In this document: positions 35,658 through 43,720 of the stretch, piece by piece
Position numbering within the stretch: the stretch's first letter is position 1
Layout: each line of letters begins with the position of its first letter
Source of the DNA: Shimia sp051201625
GTDB lineage: Bacteria; Pseudomonadota; Alphaproteobacteria; Rhodobacterales; Rhodobacteraceae
Length of the DNA stretch: 64,000 nt
Direction: 5' to 3'
Assembly: GCF_051201625.1 (NCBI RefSeq)
Contig: NZ_CP179203.1
Span: 3,596,001-3,660,000 of the forward strand
Notes under the pieces: generated by a model
Told to the model about the DNA's origin: nothing
Seen by the model: the letters and a program-made list of their open reading frames with translations, nothing else
Database searches by the model: none
Translations under genes and position numbers: made by a program

Positions 35658-36440
35658 GACGCGACTCCGTTTTTTGCTACACTGTATCTATATGAAAGAA
35701 GAACGCTCAGGGCGAGGCCCGATTTTTGCGAGTGTGACATTAGGCTCAAAATACTTTCTTATGGGAAAGCTCTCTTGCAATTGCCTCTCAAAGTGGGTTG
35801 GGCGCACAAGGCCCACAAAAAAGTAACGCAAAGCTGAACCAAATCGCAGTGGCATTATGAGTTGCCATCTATTCTGCCAATGTTCAAGTCATCAACTAAT
35901 TTGTGAGATTATCTGCACACAGGAGTACATGTATACGTGTGTCGCACTAACAAACTACTCCCGCTCAGCTCTGCCAAAGACTGATGCCTGTTTAAATTAA
36001 TTGCTTGCCCTGCAGCATGATCATCACAACGACGGCAAATATACAGAGCCCACTAAGCCACGCTTGCCAGCCTAGGCACAGACAACGGATGGCGACGCAT
36101 AATTAGGCTGATTTTCGATTTTGGCATCATAACCGACAAGATGAATATTAATTCAGAGATTAATGGTTGGCTGTATTCGCTATCCTTACGGGAAATGCGA
36201 TTATCTTGAGAGATGTAGCACCCAGAATATTTCGACGTAGTTGATGCCACTATCTTCGATTCTCACCAAATTTAAGAGGTGGATGTTCGTTGATGATACT
36301 CTCCAACGCTGCTAAGTTATCACAGTAAGGCATTTCGGATTTAGATGAAAGATGTCGCTTTAAACGGTTTTTCAAAGCGGTCATTGCGATACTGAACTTG
36401 CAGGTCGTCCGGTCCGGACTCCGATCAGAAAGCGCGCGAG
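35658..36440. other. Long intergenic region between rpiA and sdaA
   Basis: 783 bp divergent region, no supported gene. The small ORFs on both strands lack ribosome binding sites and known patterns. It contains an imperfect palindrome, ACATGTATACGTGT (35928-35941), and next to sdaA a perfect one (listed separately). No recognisable riboswitch, for example glycine-type, was found although the location before a serine-degrading gene made me look. Confidence 0.45.
36407..36419. promoter_or_regulatory. Perfect palindrome just upstream of sdaA
   Basis: GTCCGG-T-CCGGAC is a 6+1+6 palindrome, 21 bp before the sdaA start codon. It sits where an operator or a hairpin near the ribosome binding site could act. 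No named regulator is known to me for this sequence. Confidence 0.3.
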
Positions 36441-37814
36441 ATGTTTCTTTCAGTCTTCGACATGTTTAAAATTGGCGTAGGCCCCTCCTCATCCCACACC
36501 ATGGGCCCGATGGTTGCCGCCGCACGCTTCCTCGAAAAAATGCGCGCATCGCATTTCGAATTCCACGGACTCCGCGCCTCATTACATGGTTCGCTAGCGT
36601 TCACTGGCGTCGGGCATGGGACAGACAGAGCAACCATTCTCGGTCTCGCCGGCTTTTTGCCGGACAACTACGATCATAACAAGGCCGAGAGCGCGTTAAA
36701 TTCTATCCGAGAAACAGATCAAGTGCACCCTACAGGCTTACCTGCGCTCAAGTTCGCCCCAAAAGAAGATTTAAAGTTTGACTTTGGTCCAAATTTATCT
36801 GGACATGCAAATGGCATGATACTCATGGCCACGGATGCCCAAGGCGACGTAATCTTGCAAGAAACCTACTTCTCGATTGGCGGTGGTTTTATTATGACCA
36901 AGGCTGAGATTTTAGCTGGGAAAGACACCGACGAAGGAACACCAGTACCTTACCCATTCAAAACAGCTGCAGAAATGCTTCAGATGGCCAAGACATCCGG
37001 CAAGACCATTTCACAGATGAAGGCAGCCAACGAGATTTCACGTGGATGCCCAGACAGTCTGGCCAAAGGCTGCGCGCGTTTGTGGGAGGTGATGAACGCC
37101 TGTATTGATCGCGGGTTGAACACTGAAGGTATCTTACCAGGCGGACTAAACGTGCGCCGCCGTGCAAAATCGATTCATGATGCGCTGCAGGCTGAACGCG
37201 GTATGAATTTGAACGCGCCCCACACGGTTAACGACTGGATGATTGCCTACGCGATGGGGGTCAACGAAGAAAACGCGGCGGGAGGTCAGGTAGTGACCGC
37301 CCCCACTAATGGCGCGGCTGGTGTTCTACCCGCAGTAATCCGCTATTGGCTTGATCACGTTCCCAACGCTACGAAAACCCGTATCGACGAATTCCTGCTC
37401 ACCGCAGCTGCGATTGGCGGGCTGGTCAAGTTCAATGCATCCATCTCAGGAGCCGAGGCTGGATGCCAGGCCGAGGTAGGTTCTGCTGCAGCAATGGCCG
37501 CAGCCGGTTTGTGTGCTGTTATGGACGGAACACCAGAACAGGTGGAAAATGCCGCCGAAATAGCGTTAGAACATCACCTAGGAATGACTTGCGATCCCGT
37601 AAAAGGATTAGTGCAGGTTCCCTGTATTGAACGTAACGGTCTTGGCGCTATTAAGGCCGTCTCGGCTGCATCGCTGGCTATGCGCGGCAACGGACAACAT
37701 TTCGTACCACTTGATTCAGTTATTGAAACCATGCGCCAAACCGGGGCTGATATGCATGAAAAGTACAAAGAAACCTCACTTGGCGGATTAGCCGTTAACG
37801 TACCTAACTGCTGA
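36441..37814 (+). CDS. sdaA: L-serine ammonia-lyase (iron-sulphur type)
   Basis: 457 residues starting MFLSVFDMFKIGVGPSSSHTMGP, the standard start of single-chain L-serine dehydratase. The N-terminal beta domain is followed by the alpha domain with GAAGVLPAVIRYWL, GAEAGCQAEVGSAAAMAA and GMTCDPVKGLVQVPC; these cysteines bind the 4Fe-4S cluster. It converts L-serine to pyruvate and ammonia. The ribosome binding site is poor (GCGCGAG). A palindrome lies just upstream. Confidence 0.94.
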   Translation: MFLSVFDMFKIGVGPSSSHTMGPMVAAARFLEKMRASHFEFHGLRASLHGSLAFTGVGHGTDRATILGLAGFLPDNYDHNKAESALNSIRETDQVHPTGLPALKFAPKEDLKFDFGPNLSGHANGMILMATDAQGDVILQETYFSIGGGFIMTKAEILAGKDTDEGTPVPYPFKTAAEMLQMAKTSGKTISQMKAANEISRGCPDSLAKGCARLWEVMNACIDRGLNTEGILPGGLNVRRRAKSIHDALQAERGMNLNAPHTVNDWMIAYAMGVNEENAAGGQVVTAPTNGAAGVLPAVIRYWLDHVPNATKTRIDEFLLTAAAIGGLVKFNASISGAEAGCQAEVGSAAAMAAAGLCAVMDGTPEQVENAAEIALEHHLGMTCDPVKGLVQVPCIERNGLGAIKAVSAASLAMRGNGQHFVPLDSVIETMRQTGADMHEKYKETSLGGLAVNVPNC

Positions 37815-37844
37815 ACCCGCATCCCCGCGTTGTATTATAGTTTG

Positions 37845-38660
37845 CTATTGCATCTGAAAGACGCAACCATCAGTAACCAACTCTGGCGGCGTCATGCACA
37901 GGGCACGTGCCACAGTGTACGCTGCGAGGACCTTGGGTACATAATCTCTGGTTTCTGCGAAAGGGGGTACACCGGCATGGACCTTCACTGCGTTTTCACC
38001 CGCATTATAACCAGCTAATACCAAAATTGGATCCCGTTCAAACCTGCTCATCAAAAAATCAAGAAATCTAACGCCACCTTGAATATTTTGCGCAGCAGCC
38101 AACGAGTCTTGAACGCCAAACCGCTCCGCTGTTGCCGGCATTAGTTGCATTAATCCCTGCGCACCTGCTCCGGAAACTGCCGCGTTATTGCCGCTGGACT
38201 CCACTGATATCACTGCAACCACCAGAGCAGGTGAAACCTGCGTACCCACTGTTGCCTTCAAAATCTCCACGCCATGCGCCTGAACGATCTCGCGCACTCG
38301 AGATAACCGCGGCGTGCGCACTCTGGTACCTTGCGGCGGATTGCCAAGCCGGTTGAGTGCTGGCTCCAATCGTCCAGGCCCAGACGCTGACACGTCGGGC
38401 GATATCGTATCCCAAAACCAAGCATAATTTTGGTTTGCAATCGTGGGGGCAGTTGTCGCGGAGGTCGATTGGTTTTCAACCGGCGCTTGAAGACTTTTCA
38501 GCGGTTCAATCTGAACATTTATGCGTTTCGTCTGTCCCGGTTTGGGAGGTTTCACCCGCTTAGCTTCAAACTGCGGGAAAGGAGTAAGCGCCTCGGAGAA
38601 GCCCGGTTTCCCTATGGGCGTCGCGAAAATTATGGTCAATATCAGAATGCGCCAACTCAT
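37845..38660 (-). CDS. Periplasmic lytic transglycosylase (SLT domain)
   Basis: 271 residues with a signal-like N-terminus (ILILTIIFATPIGKPGFSEA), a proline-rich linker, and a C-terminal SLT/GH23 domain: SVESSGNNAAVSGAGAQGLM with catalytic Glu154, LMPATAERFGV and AGYNAGENAVKVHAG. Such enzymes cleave peptidoglycan to 1,6-anhydro ends, often making room for envelope machines. It is convergent with sdaA and lies beside the Flp pilin genes, so a role in pilus passage through the wall is possible but only inferred from position. Confidence 0.85.
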   Translation of the reverse strand: MSWRILILTIIFATPIGKPGFSEALTPFPQFEAKRVKPPKPGQTKRINVQIEPLKSLQAPVENQSTSATTAPTIANQNYAWFWDTISPDVSASGPGRLEPALNRLGNPPQGTRVRTPRLSRVREIVQAHGVEILKATVGTQVSPALVVAVISVESSGNNAAVSGAGAQGLMQLMPATAERFGVQDSLAAAQNIQGGVRFLDFLMSRFERDPILVLAGYNAGENAVKVHAGVPPFAETRDYVPKVLAAYTVARALCMTPPELVTDGCVFQMQ

Positions 38661-38885
38661 AAAATTTTGCGCCTGTTTGTTTTTGTTCTAGAAACACATT
38701 CGCAGATTCTAGAACTCTCGGCCATCCCCGTAAATTACTAAGCCAAAGATTCAAACACCTCGATACCACAATTATGATTAAAAATTTATGCTTTTTACTG
38801 GCAGCTTTAAAAACCAAAAATTTCGCAGAACCACATCAGATGTTGTCTTGAAAATTAGCCGGCACGCTTAAAAAGGTACCACCCA
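38661..38885. other. Upstream part of the flp1 intergenic region
   Basis: AT-rich stretch between the transglycosylase gene and the first flp repeat. No gene or clear promoter is seen. With the non-coding part of the repeat it makes a 349-bp region ahead of flp1. In the repeated part, GGTG ... CACC and GGGTGTTTGTGAAAATCACC form an inverted repeat about 50-70 nt before the flp start. Confidence 0.4.
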
Positions 38886-39173
38886 TGCCAAAATCCCGCC
38901 AAAATCTCCAGCAATATTCATTCCATACCAAGTCGACAGGGTGTTTGTGAAAATCACCCAACACCGGCGAGGTGGTAGAAATTTAATTGATCCTTTGGAG
39001 GGAAACACAATGATCAAATTCATCAAGAACTTCCGCAATGACGAAGACGGCGCTGTAACTGTAGACTGGGTCATTCTGACCGCGGCTGTCGTTGGCTTGG
39101 CCGTCGCCGCCTACACAGCAATTGAAACGAACACGCTTACCCTAGCTGGCACAGCAGCGACCGCAATCGCCGC
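38886..39173 (+). repeat. Perfect direct repeat, copy A, carrying flp1
   Basis: 288 bp identical, base for base, to 39526-39813 (offset 640 bp). It covers about 124 bp of upstream sequence and all but the last two codons and stop of the pilin gene. Identity ends abruptly at both sides. The lack of any difference in non-coding positions points to a recent duplication or gene conversion. Confidence 0.95.
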
Positions 39174-39180
39174 CGAATAA
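39010..39180 (+). CDS. flp: Flp/Fap type IVb pilin (copy 1)
   Basis: 56 residues. A short basic leader (MIKFIKNFRNDEDG) is cut after the glycine, leaving AVTVDWVILTAAVVGLAVAAYT, one hydrophobic helix with a short polar tail. Position +5 of the mature pilin is Asp, where many Flp pilins have Glu. CpaA cleaves and the Tad machine assembles it into thin adhesive pili. GGAGGG precedes the ATG. It differs from copy 2 only in the last residue, Glu versus Gln. A hairpin follows it. Confidence 0.92.
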   Translation: MIKFIKNFRNDEDGAVTVDWVILTAAVVGLAVAAYTAIETNTLTLAGTAATAIAAE

Positions 39181-39649
39181 GCTGCGAGCGCCTGTCGCTG
39201 ACGGGTAGAAGATAGAGGCAGTTCAATAACTATTTACTCAATGGGCCGGGCGTATAACGCTTCGGCCCTTTGTGCTTCTTCAAGCAATTTTTCGCAATTC
39301 TCACAAATTACCGCCATGATTGCCCCCACCTTAACGAGTTTTGAGTTTATAAAGGTTTATAATGCAGCACTTGAGTAACTGGCCTTGGATTCGTCAGTAA
39401 TTGGTTCATATTTTCCTCAACTCTTCCATTTTCTCGATCAATAGAATTACGGAAAAGTCTACAAACGACGATACGTAGTAAGGTCACACAACTTTCAAAA
39501 AAACGTACCAAAATGGATGCTAAGCTGCCAAAATCCCGCCAAAATCTCCAGCAATATTCATTCCATACCAAGTCGACAGGGTGTTTGTGAAAATCACCCA
39601 ACACCGGCGAGGTGGTAGAAATTTAATTGATCCTTTGGAGGGAAACACA
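39181..39649. other. Spacer between flp1 and flp2
   Basis: 469 bp with the flp1 terminator (39243-39274), then about 250 bp with no supported gene, then the upstream half of repeat copy B. The only ORF in the spacer is a minus-strand frame without support. Confidence 0.45.
39243..39280 (+). terminator. Terminator after flp1
   Basis: GGGCCG and CGGCCC form the outer stem, and GCGT/ACGC an inner stem around a 3-nt loop. TTTGTGCTTCTT follows. It lies 63 bp after the flp1 stop codon and would keep flp1 mRNA short. Confidence 0.6.
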
Positions 39650-39813
39650 ATGATCAAATTCATCAAGAACTTCCGCAATGACGAAGACGGCGCTGTAACT
39701 GTAGACTGGGTCATTCTGACCGCGGCTGTCGTTGGCTTGGCCGTCGCCGCCTACACAGCAATTGAAACGAACACGCTTACCCTAGCTGGCACAGCAGCGA
39801 CCGCAATCGCCGC
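39526..39813 (+). repeat. Perfect direct repeat, copy B, carrying flp2
   Basis: Identical to 38886-39173. Recombination between the two copies would remove 640 bp and leave one pilin gene. Confidence 0.95.
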
Positions 39814-39820
39814 TCAGTAA
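39650..39820 (+). CDS. flp: Flp/Fap type IVb pilin (copy 2)
   Basis: 56 residues, same as copy 1 except for the final residue (Gln). Leader, cleavage site after Gly14 and helix are the same, and the identical upstream region implies the same promoter. Whether both are made or one serves as a reserve copy cannot be told from sequence. Confidence 0.92.
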   Translation: MIKFIKNFRNDEDGAVTVDWVILTAAVVGLAVAAYTAIETNTLTLAGTAATAIAAQ

Positions 39821-39855
39821 GTTGCGAGATATTTTCTTCGCACAATGCAAAAATA

Positions 39856-39890
39856 GAGGGCCAATTCAATTTATTGTGGCCCTCCTTCAC
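39856..39890 (+). terminator. Terminator-like hairpin after flp2
   Basis: GAGGGCC and GGCCCTC pair over 7 bp with a 15-nt loop, 36 bp after the stop codon. The tail CTTCACAC has few T residues, so termination is probably partial. The sequence differs from the flp1 terminator. Confidence 0.5.
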
Positions 39891-39983
39891 ACAGAACAAA
39901 GCTCCAAAGACGAAGGCTGTGCTTGGTTCCACTAGTTTTTATTTTAATACAGCCTGCAAGATTTTAAGGCGCCGAGATTGAAT

Positions 39984-40178
39984 ATGGGAATTTTAGAAAT
40001 GCATTTATTTTTTCGAAGATTTAGGTATGGCGACAGTGGAGTTGTCACGGTCGATTGGGTTGTTCTGACCGCAGCCGTCGTGGGTCTTGCTGTTGGAGCT
40101 TTTGGTATTGCCGGCAGTGCAACACAAAATGCTTCTACTGATACCAGCGATCAAATTAGCAGCCGGGCCTTAAATTAG
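39984..40178 (+). CDS. flp: Third, divergent Flp-type pilin
   Basis: 64 residues from the ATG at 39984. A longer leader ends RRFRYGDSG, with cleavage expected before VVTVDWVVLTAAVVGLAVGAF, then a serine- and threonine-rich tail. The helix matches flp1/flp2 but the leader and tail are different and its upstream region is unrelated. An ATG at 39999 and a TTG at 39978 are alternative starts. It could be a minor pilin or a variable major one. Confidence 0.8.
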   Translation: MGILEMHLFFRRFRYGDSGVVTVDWVVLTAAVVGLAVGAFGIAGSATQNASTDTSDQISSRALN

Positions 40179-40315
40179 ATCAATTGCAAGTTGAGGGCCT
40201 TTAGATGCTGTGCTCGTCCTTCAAAACGCCACAATCCTATTTGATAGATGTACGTAGTTTATTTTTCAGGCCGGTTAAACCCTCGTAAATTTGCAAGAAC
40301 ATAAGGTAAGAATTC

Positions 40316-41173
40316 ATGCGTGCGATATTTGCAGTTGTTTTACTGATCGGACTTGGGCTCGCGGGATTCGCCGTCTACATGGCCCAAAATTACATAAAAG
40401 GATATCAAGTGGCCCTCGCAAATGAGCGTGCCAGAAGCCAAAACATAGAACTAGTCAATGGTTTTGTCGTCACGAAAGCGCTCAAATACGGCGAGGCTCT
40501 GATTGAACAGGACGTGCGCGAGGTGAAGTGGCCCAAAATGGCGATGCCCGATGGTATGTTTGTATCGCGTGAAACACTCTTCCCCACTGGTAACGCAGGT
40601 AAACGCTTTATCCTTAGGGCGATGGAAAAAGGAGAAGTCCTCATCTCCGCAAAAGTCACGAAGCCAGGCGAAGAAGCGGGCCTCACCTCGCGTTTGGGAC
40701 GGGGCCAGCGCGCTTTTGCCATCAAAGTTGACGTAACGAGCGGAGTGTCCGGCTTTCTGCGCCCTGGAGATCGCGTCGACGTTTACTGGACTGGCGAAGC
40801 AGGGAGTGGGCGCGACGCGCGCGGCGAATTCACCAAACTTATCGAAGCGAACGTAAAACTTATCGCGATTGACCAAACCGCTGACGAGGAAGTTGAGACT
40901 GGACAAATTGCGCGCACGGTCACGGTTGCGGCATCCCCCCAGCAAGTGGCAGCGTTAGCGCAGGCTCAGTCATCAGGCCGCCTATCCCTCTCTTTAGTTG
41001 GCGCCGAAGACGATACAATTGCCACTGCTATCGAAGTAGATCAACGCACATTGCTTGGTATCGAGATTGAAAAGGAGGAAGTTGTGGAGCAGATCGAAGC
41101 AGAACGTGTTTGCACAATCAAAACCCGCAAGGGTGGAGACGTAATCCAAATCCCAATTCCGTGCACAAACTGA
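40316..41173 (+). CDS. cpaB: Flp pilus assembly protein CpaB (RcpC)
   Basis: 285 residues. An N-terminal membrane segment (FAVVLLIGLGLAGFAVYMA) is followed by an SAF/CpaB domain (GFVVTKALKYGEALIEQDVREVKWP) and LRPGDRVDVYWTG ... TVTVAASPQQVAALAQAQ. CpaB links the secretin to the periplasm and wall in Tad systems. GGTAAG lies before the ATG. It starts 137 bp after flp3 and opens the assembly genes. Confidence 0.9.
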   Translation: MRAIFAVVLLIGLGLAGFAVYMAQNYIKGYQVALANERARSQNIELVNGFVVTKALKYGEALIEQDVREVKWPKMAMPDGMFVSRETLFPTGNAGKRFILRAMEKGEVLISAKVTKPGEEAGLTSRLGRGQRAFAIKVDVTSGVSGFLRPGDRVDVYWTGEAGSGRDARGEFTKLIEANVKLIAIDQTADEEVETGQIARTVTVAASPQQVAALAQAQSSGRLSLSLVGAEDDTIATAIEVDQRTLLGIEIEKEEVVEQIEAERVCTIKTRKGGDVIQIPIPCTN

Positions 41174-41364
41174 TCAGCCATAGATTACTTCAATTATACC
41201 TATATTTTTCTGGCTCTTAAGCTATCATCTGGTGTGGCAGTGTTCACACAGGCCAGCGACCTGAACGTTGTTTGATTCTTGCAATGTCTAAAGATCTGGC
41301 GCACGGTGTCGATAAGCGTGGACAAAAGATCCACCGATTGAGGCGTGGTCAAGAGGCAGGTCAC

Positions 41365-42765
41365 ATGAAATACATGAGTAATTTACGGGCGACTTTCTTA
41401 GTCGCATCGCTGAGTTTAGTAATAGCATTAACTGGCGTCTGTCGCGCGGAGTCTTTGAGAGTTGTCCGCAGCGGTACGTCGTCTGATCTCAGCGTACCGA
41501 TGAATCGTGCGGTTGTCGTGGAAAGCGACGTTCCGTTCGCAGAGCTGTCAATTGCCAACCCGGCAATCGCAGATATATCGTCATTGTCGAATAGAACAAT
41601 CTACGTGCTTGGCAAAACGCCTGGGATCACGACGCTGACCATATTGGACGCAGCCGGAAAATTGATCACCAATGTTGAGGTGCGTGTTGCACCGGACATT
41701 GCCGAATTCAAAGAACGCCTTGGACAGATTTTGCCGGGCGAGAAAATTGAAGTCCGAACAGCCAACGATGGAATCGTACTCTCTGGCACGGCGTCGTCCA
41801 CGCAAAAGCTCCAGCGCGCGTTAGATCTCGCGGAGCGCTACGCACCTGACCGCATTTCTAACCTAATGGTAGTCGGTGGCGTACAGCAGGTAATGTTAAA
41901 GGTTCGATTTGCGGAAATGCAGCGTGCTGTATCCAAGTCACTCAGCTCCTCGCTCACCGTACAAGGCGACGATGTTGCTAGTGAAACTGGTACGTTGTTG
42001 GGTTCACTTCAAAACAATGGGCAATTTAACTACGGTGAGGGGACAATAGGAGCGCTGGGTTTCAGAATGGGTGTTGGCGCATTCGAAGTCGGTGTGCTTC
42101 TCGAAGCCCTCGAAAATAAGGGTGTGGTTCGCACCCTTGCCGAACCAAATCTTACAGCCCTGTCGGGGCAAGAGGCTAAGTTCCTCGCGGGTGGCGAGTA
42201 CCCAATTCCAATTGCTCAAGAAGACGGAGCTATTACGGTAGAATTCAAACCTTTCGGCGTAGAGCTTAACTTTATACCTCGTGTTATTGAAGGTGACCTG
42301 ATCAACCTCGAACTTGATGCTGCCGTCTCATCGATTGACAGCGCGAACAGCTACTCCGACGGAACGCTAAGGATAAACGCCTTTAAACGTCGCGAGACCT
42401 CGACAACAGTCGAAATGCGCGATGGAGAAAGCTTTGCAATCGCTGGCCTTCTTCAGGATGACTTCCTCGACACCAATGGCCAAGTCCCTTGGTTAGGTGA
42501 TATTCCAGTTCTTGGTGCACTGTTTCGAAGCGCCGAGTATCAACGTTCGCAATCGGAACTGGTTATAATCATCACAGCGCACCTTGTGACCCCGACTCAG
42601 GGCGAAGCTTTGTCGTTGCCGACAGATAGGGTCACCCCTCCGACTGAAAAGGACCTATTCCTCTTTGGTCGTGTCGCCAGCAACGCCAAACGACCAAGTA
42701 AAGGCGCTGCAGGCGAAGTGGCCAGACAGGACTTTTCAGGATCGTATGGTTATGTGATGGACTAG
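41365..42765 (+). CDS. cpaC: Tad secretin CpaC/RcpA
   Basis: 466 residues with a signal ending GVCRA, a pilus-secretin N-terminal domain (LSVPMNRAVVVESDVPFAEL, ISNRTIYVLGKTPG) and the secretin beta-barrel region (VGVLLEALENKGVVRTLAEPNL, GGEYPIPIAQ, VPWLGDIPVLGALFRS, SELVIIITAHLV). It forms the outer-membrane ring through which Flp pili exit. I start at the ATG at 41365 (AGAGGCAGG upstream); the frame is open 31 codons earlier, but that stretch is not signal-like. Confidence 0.92.
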   Translation: MKYMSNLRATFLVASLSLVIALTGVCRAESLRVVRSGTSSDLSVPMNRAVVVESDVPFAELSIANPAIADISSLSNRTIYVLGKTPGITTLTILDAAGKLITNVEVRVAPDIAEFKERLGQILPGEKIEVRTANDGIVLSGTASSTQKLQRALDLAERYAPDRISNLMVVGGVQQVMLKVRFAEMQRAVSKSLSSSLTVQGDDVASETGTLLGSLQNNGQFNYGEGTIGALGFRMGVGAFEVGVLLEALENKGVVRTLAEPNLTALSGQEAKFLAGGEYPIPIAQEDGAITVEFKPFGVELNFIPRVIEGDLINLELDAAVSSIDSANSYSDGTLRINAFKRRETSTTVEMRDGESFAIAGLLQDDFLDTNGQVPWLGDIPVLGALFRSAEYQRSQSELVIIITAHLVTPTQGEALSLPTDRVTPPTEKDLFLFGRVASNAKRPSKGAAGEVARQDFSGSYGYVMD

Positions 42766-42780
42766 ACACAGGGTTATACT

Positions 42781-43437
42781 ATGTGGAAATTTTTCGTAGC
42801 AGCTGCGATTATCTTGTTATCCGCTTGCTCTGATGGTGACGACAACACCGGTTATTCTTGGTCCCGCGAAGCTGGCGCAGCTGGTGACCCCAGTAATTTC
42901 GGCTCTGCAACAAAAAATAACACGTCAGTTCATAACGGAGACAAAGAATATGTTCTCAATCTGGCAAGTCGGTTCGCAAAGGAAGTAGATTCAAATATAA
43001 ATTTTGAGTTTGATAGCTACCAACTGAGCCCAAGGGCCCAAGCGACGCTGCGACAGCAGGCCAACTGGATTAGACAATTTCCCGAAGTCAGGTTTAAAGT
43101 CTACGGGCACACCGACGCAGTGGGTAGTAACAGCTACAACCAACGCCTTGGCTTACGCCGCGCCCGTGTGGCGGTTCGATACCTCATCTCACAGGGCGCC
43201 GACCGAGATCGGCTTGAAGCCGTCGTTTCCCTCGGTAAAACTCAACCTCTAATTGCCACGCCGGGACGCGAGCGAAAAAACCGCAGAACCGTCACAGAAG
43301 TGTCTGGCTTCGTAAAACGGCACCCCACTGTTCTTGACGGCCAGTATGCCGCTGTAGTCTACCGTGAATATGTTGCAAGTGGTGTACCATCCTCAAGTCT
43401 GTCAGGTATTTCAATTGACGGCGACACTAGCGAATAA
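42781..43437 (+). CDS. OmpA-family lipoprotein of the Tad locus
   Basis: 218 residues with a lipobox LLSAC (Cys16). The OmpA C-terminal domain is visible: NFEFDSYQLSPRAQATLRQQANWI, YGHTDAVGSNSYNQRLGLRRARV and GRERKNRRTVTEV. It would bind peptidoglycan and, from position, anchor the secretin in the place RcpB holds in other Tad systems. It starts 15 bp after cpaC. A terminator follows, so it ends the cpaB-cpaC-ompA unit. Confidence 0.85.
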   Translation: MWKFFVAAAIILLSACSDGDDNTGYSWSREAGAAGDPSNFGSATKNNTSVHNGDKEYVLNLASRFAKEVDSNINFEFDSYQLSPRAQATLRQQANWIRQFPEVRFKVYGHTDAVGSNSYNQRLGLRRARVAVRYLISQGADRDRLEAVVSLGKTQPLIATPGRERKNRRTVTEVSGFVKRHPTVLDGQYAAVVYREYVASGVPSSSLSGISIDGDTSE

Positions 43438-43464
43438 CGCTAGCCAGTAACCTTAGTGCGCGGT

Positions 43465-43497
43465 GGCGTCCTTTGCGGGCGCGCCTTTAAATTTTTT
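43465..43497 (+). terminator. Terminator after the OmpA lipoprotein gene
   Basis: GGCGTCC pairs with GGCGCGCC (one bulge and one G-T pair) around a short loop, followed by TTTAAATTTTTT. It begins 28 bp after the stop codon. The remaining bases to cpaE hold no clear gene, so cpaE and later genes probably use a promoter between 43500 and 43720. Confidence 0.5.
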
Positions 43498-43720
43498 AAA
43501 ATTTCACGTTTCGCGCTGCTGCACACAATTCCGCACAATTTTGGCTTTTTGGCCCCAATGTTGCCTAACTTACCAGCAATCTTCGTAAGTGAATGGTCAG
43601 TGGTGCATCGCGAATCAGCGGCTCCATTGCCCAAGCATCATGGTTGTGCGTCGATCGAATAGGCGATGCATACATTTGAAAAGCAAGTGCGGCATGTCGC
43701 AAATGAGGAAATTGGGGCTT

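Noticed and set aside
35599..35826. Plus-strand ORF overlapping the rpiA start
   Set aside because: Most of it is antisense to rpiA, and the remaining 44 codons have no SD or known motif.
36053..36250. Minus-strand ORF in the rpiA-sdaA gap
   Set aside because: No SD, no conserved motif, low-complexity composition.
40275..40289. CtrA-like site TTAA-N7-TAAA upstream of cpaB
   Set aside because: One half differs from the TTAA-N7-TTAA consensus and such near matches are common in AT-rich DNA. Tad genes are CtrA-controlled in Caulobacter, so it deserves a later look, but it is not supported here.
41272..41364. N-terminal extension of the secretin gene
   Set aside because: It would put 31 charged residues before a good signal peptide; the ATG at 41365 has an SD.
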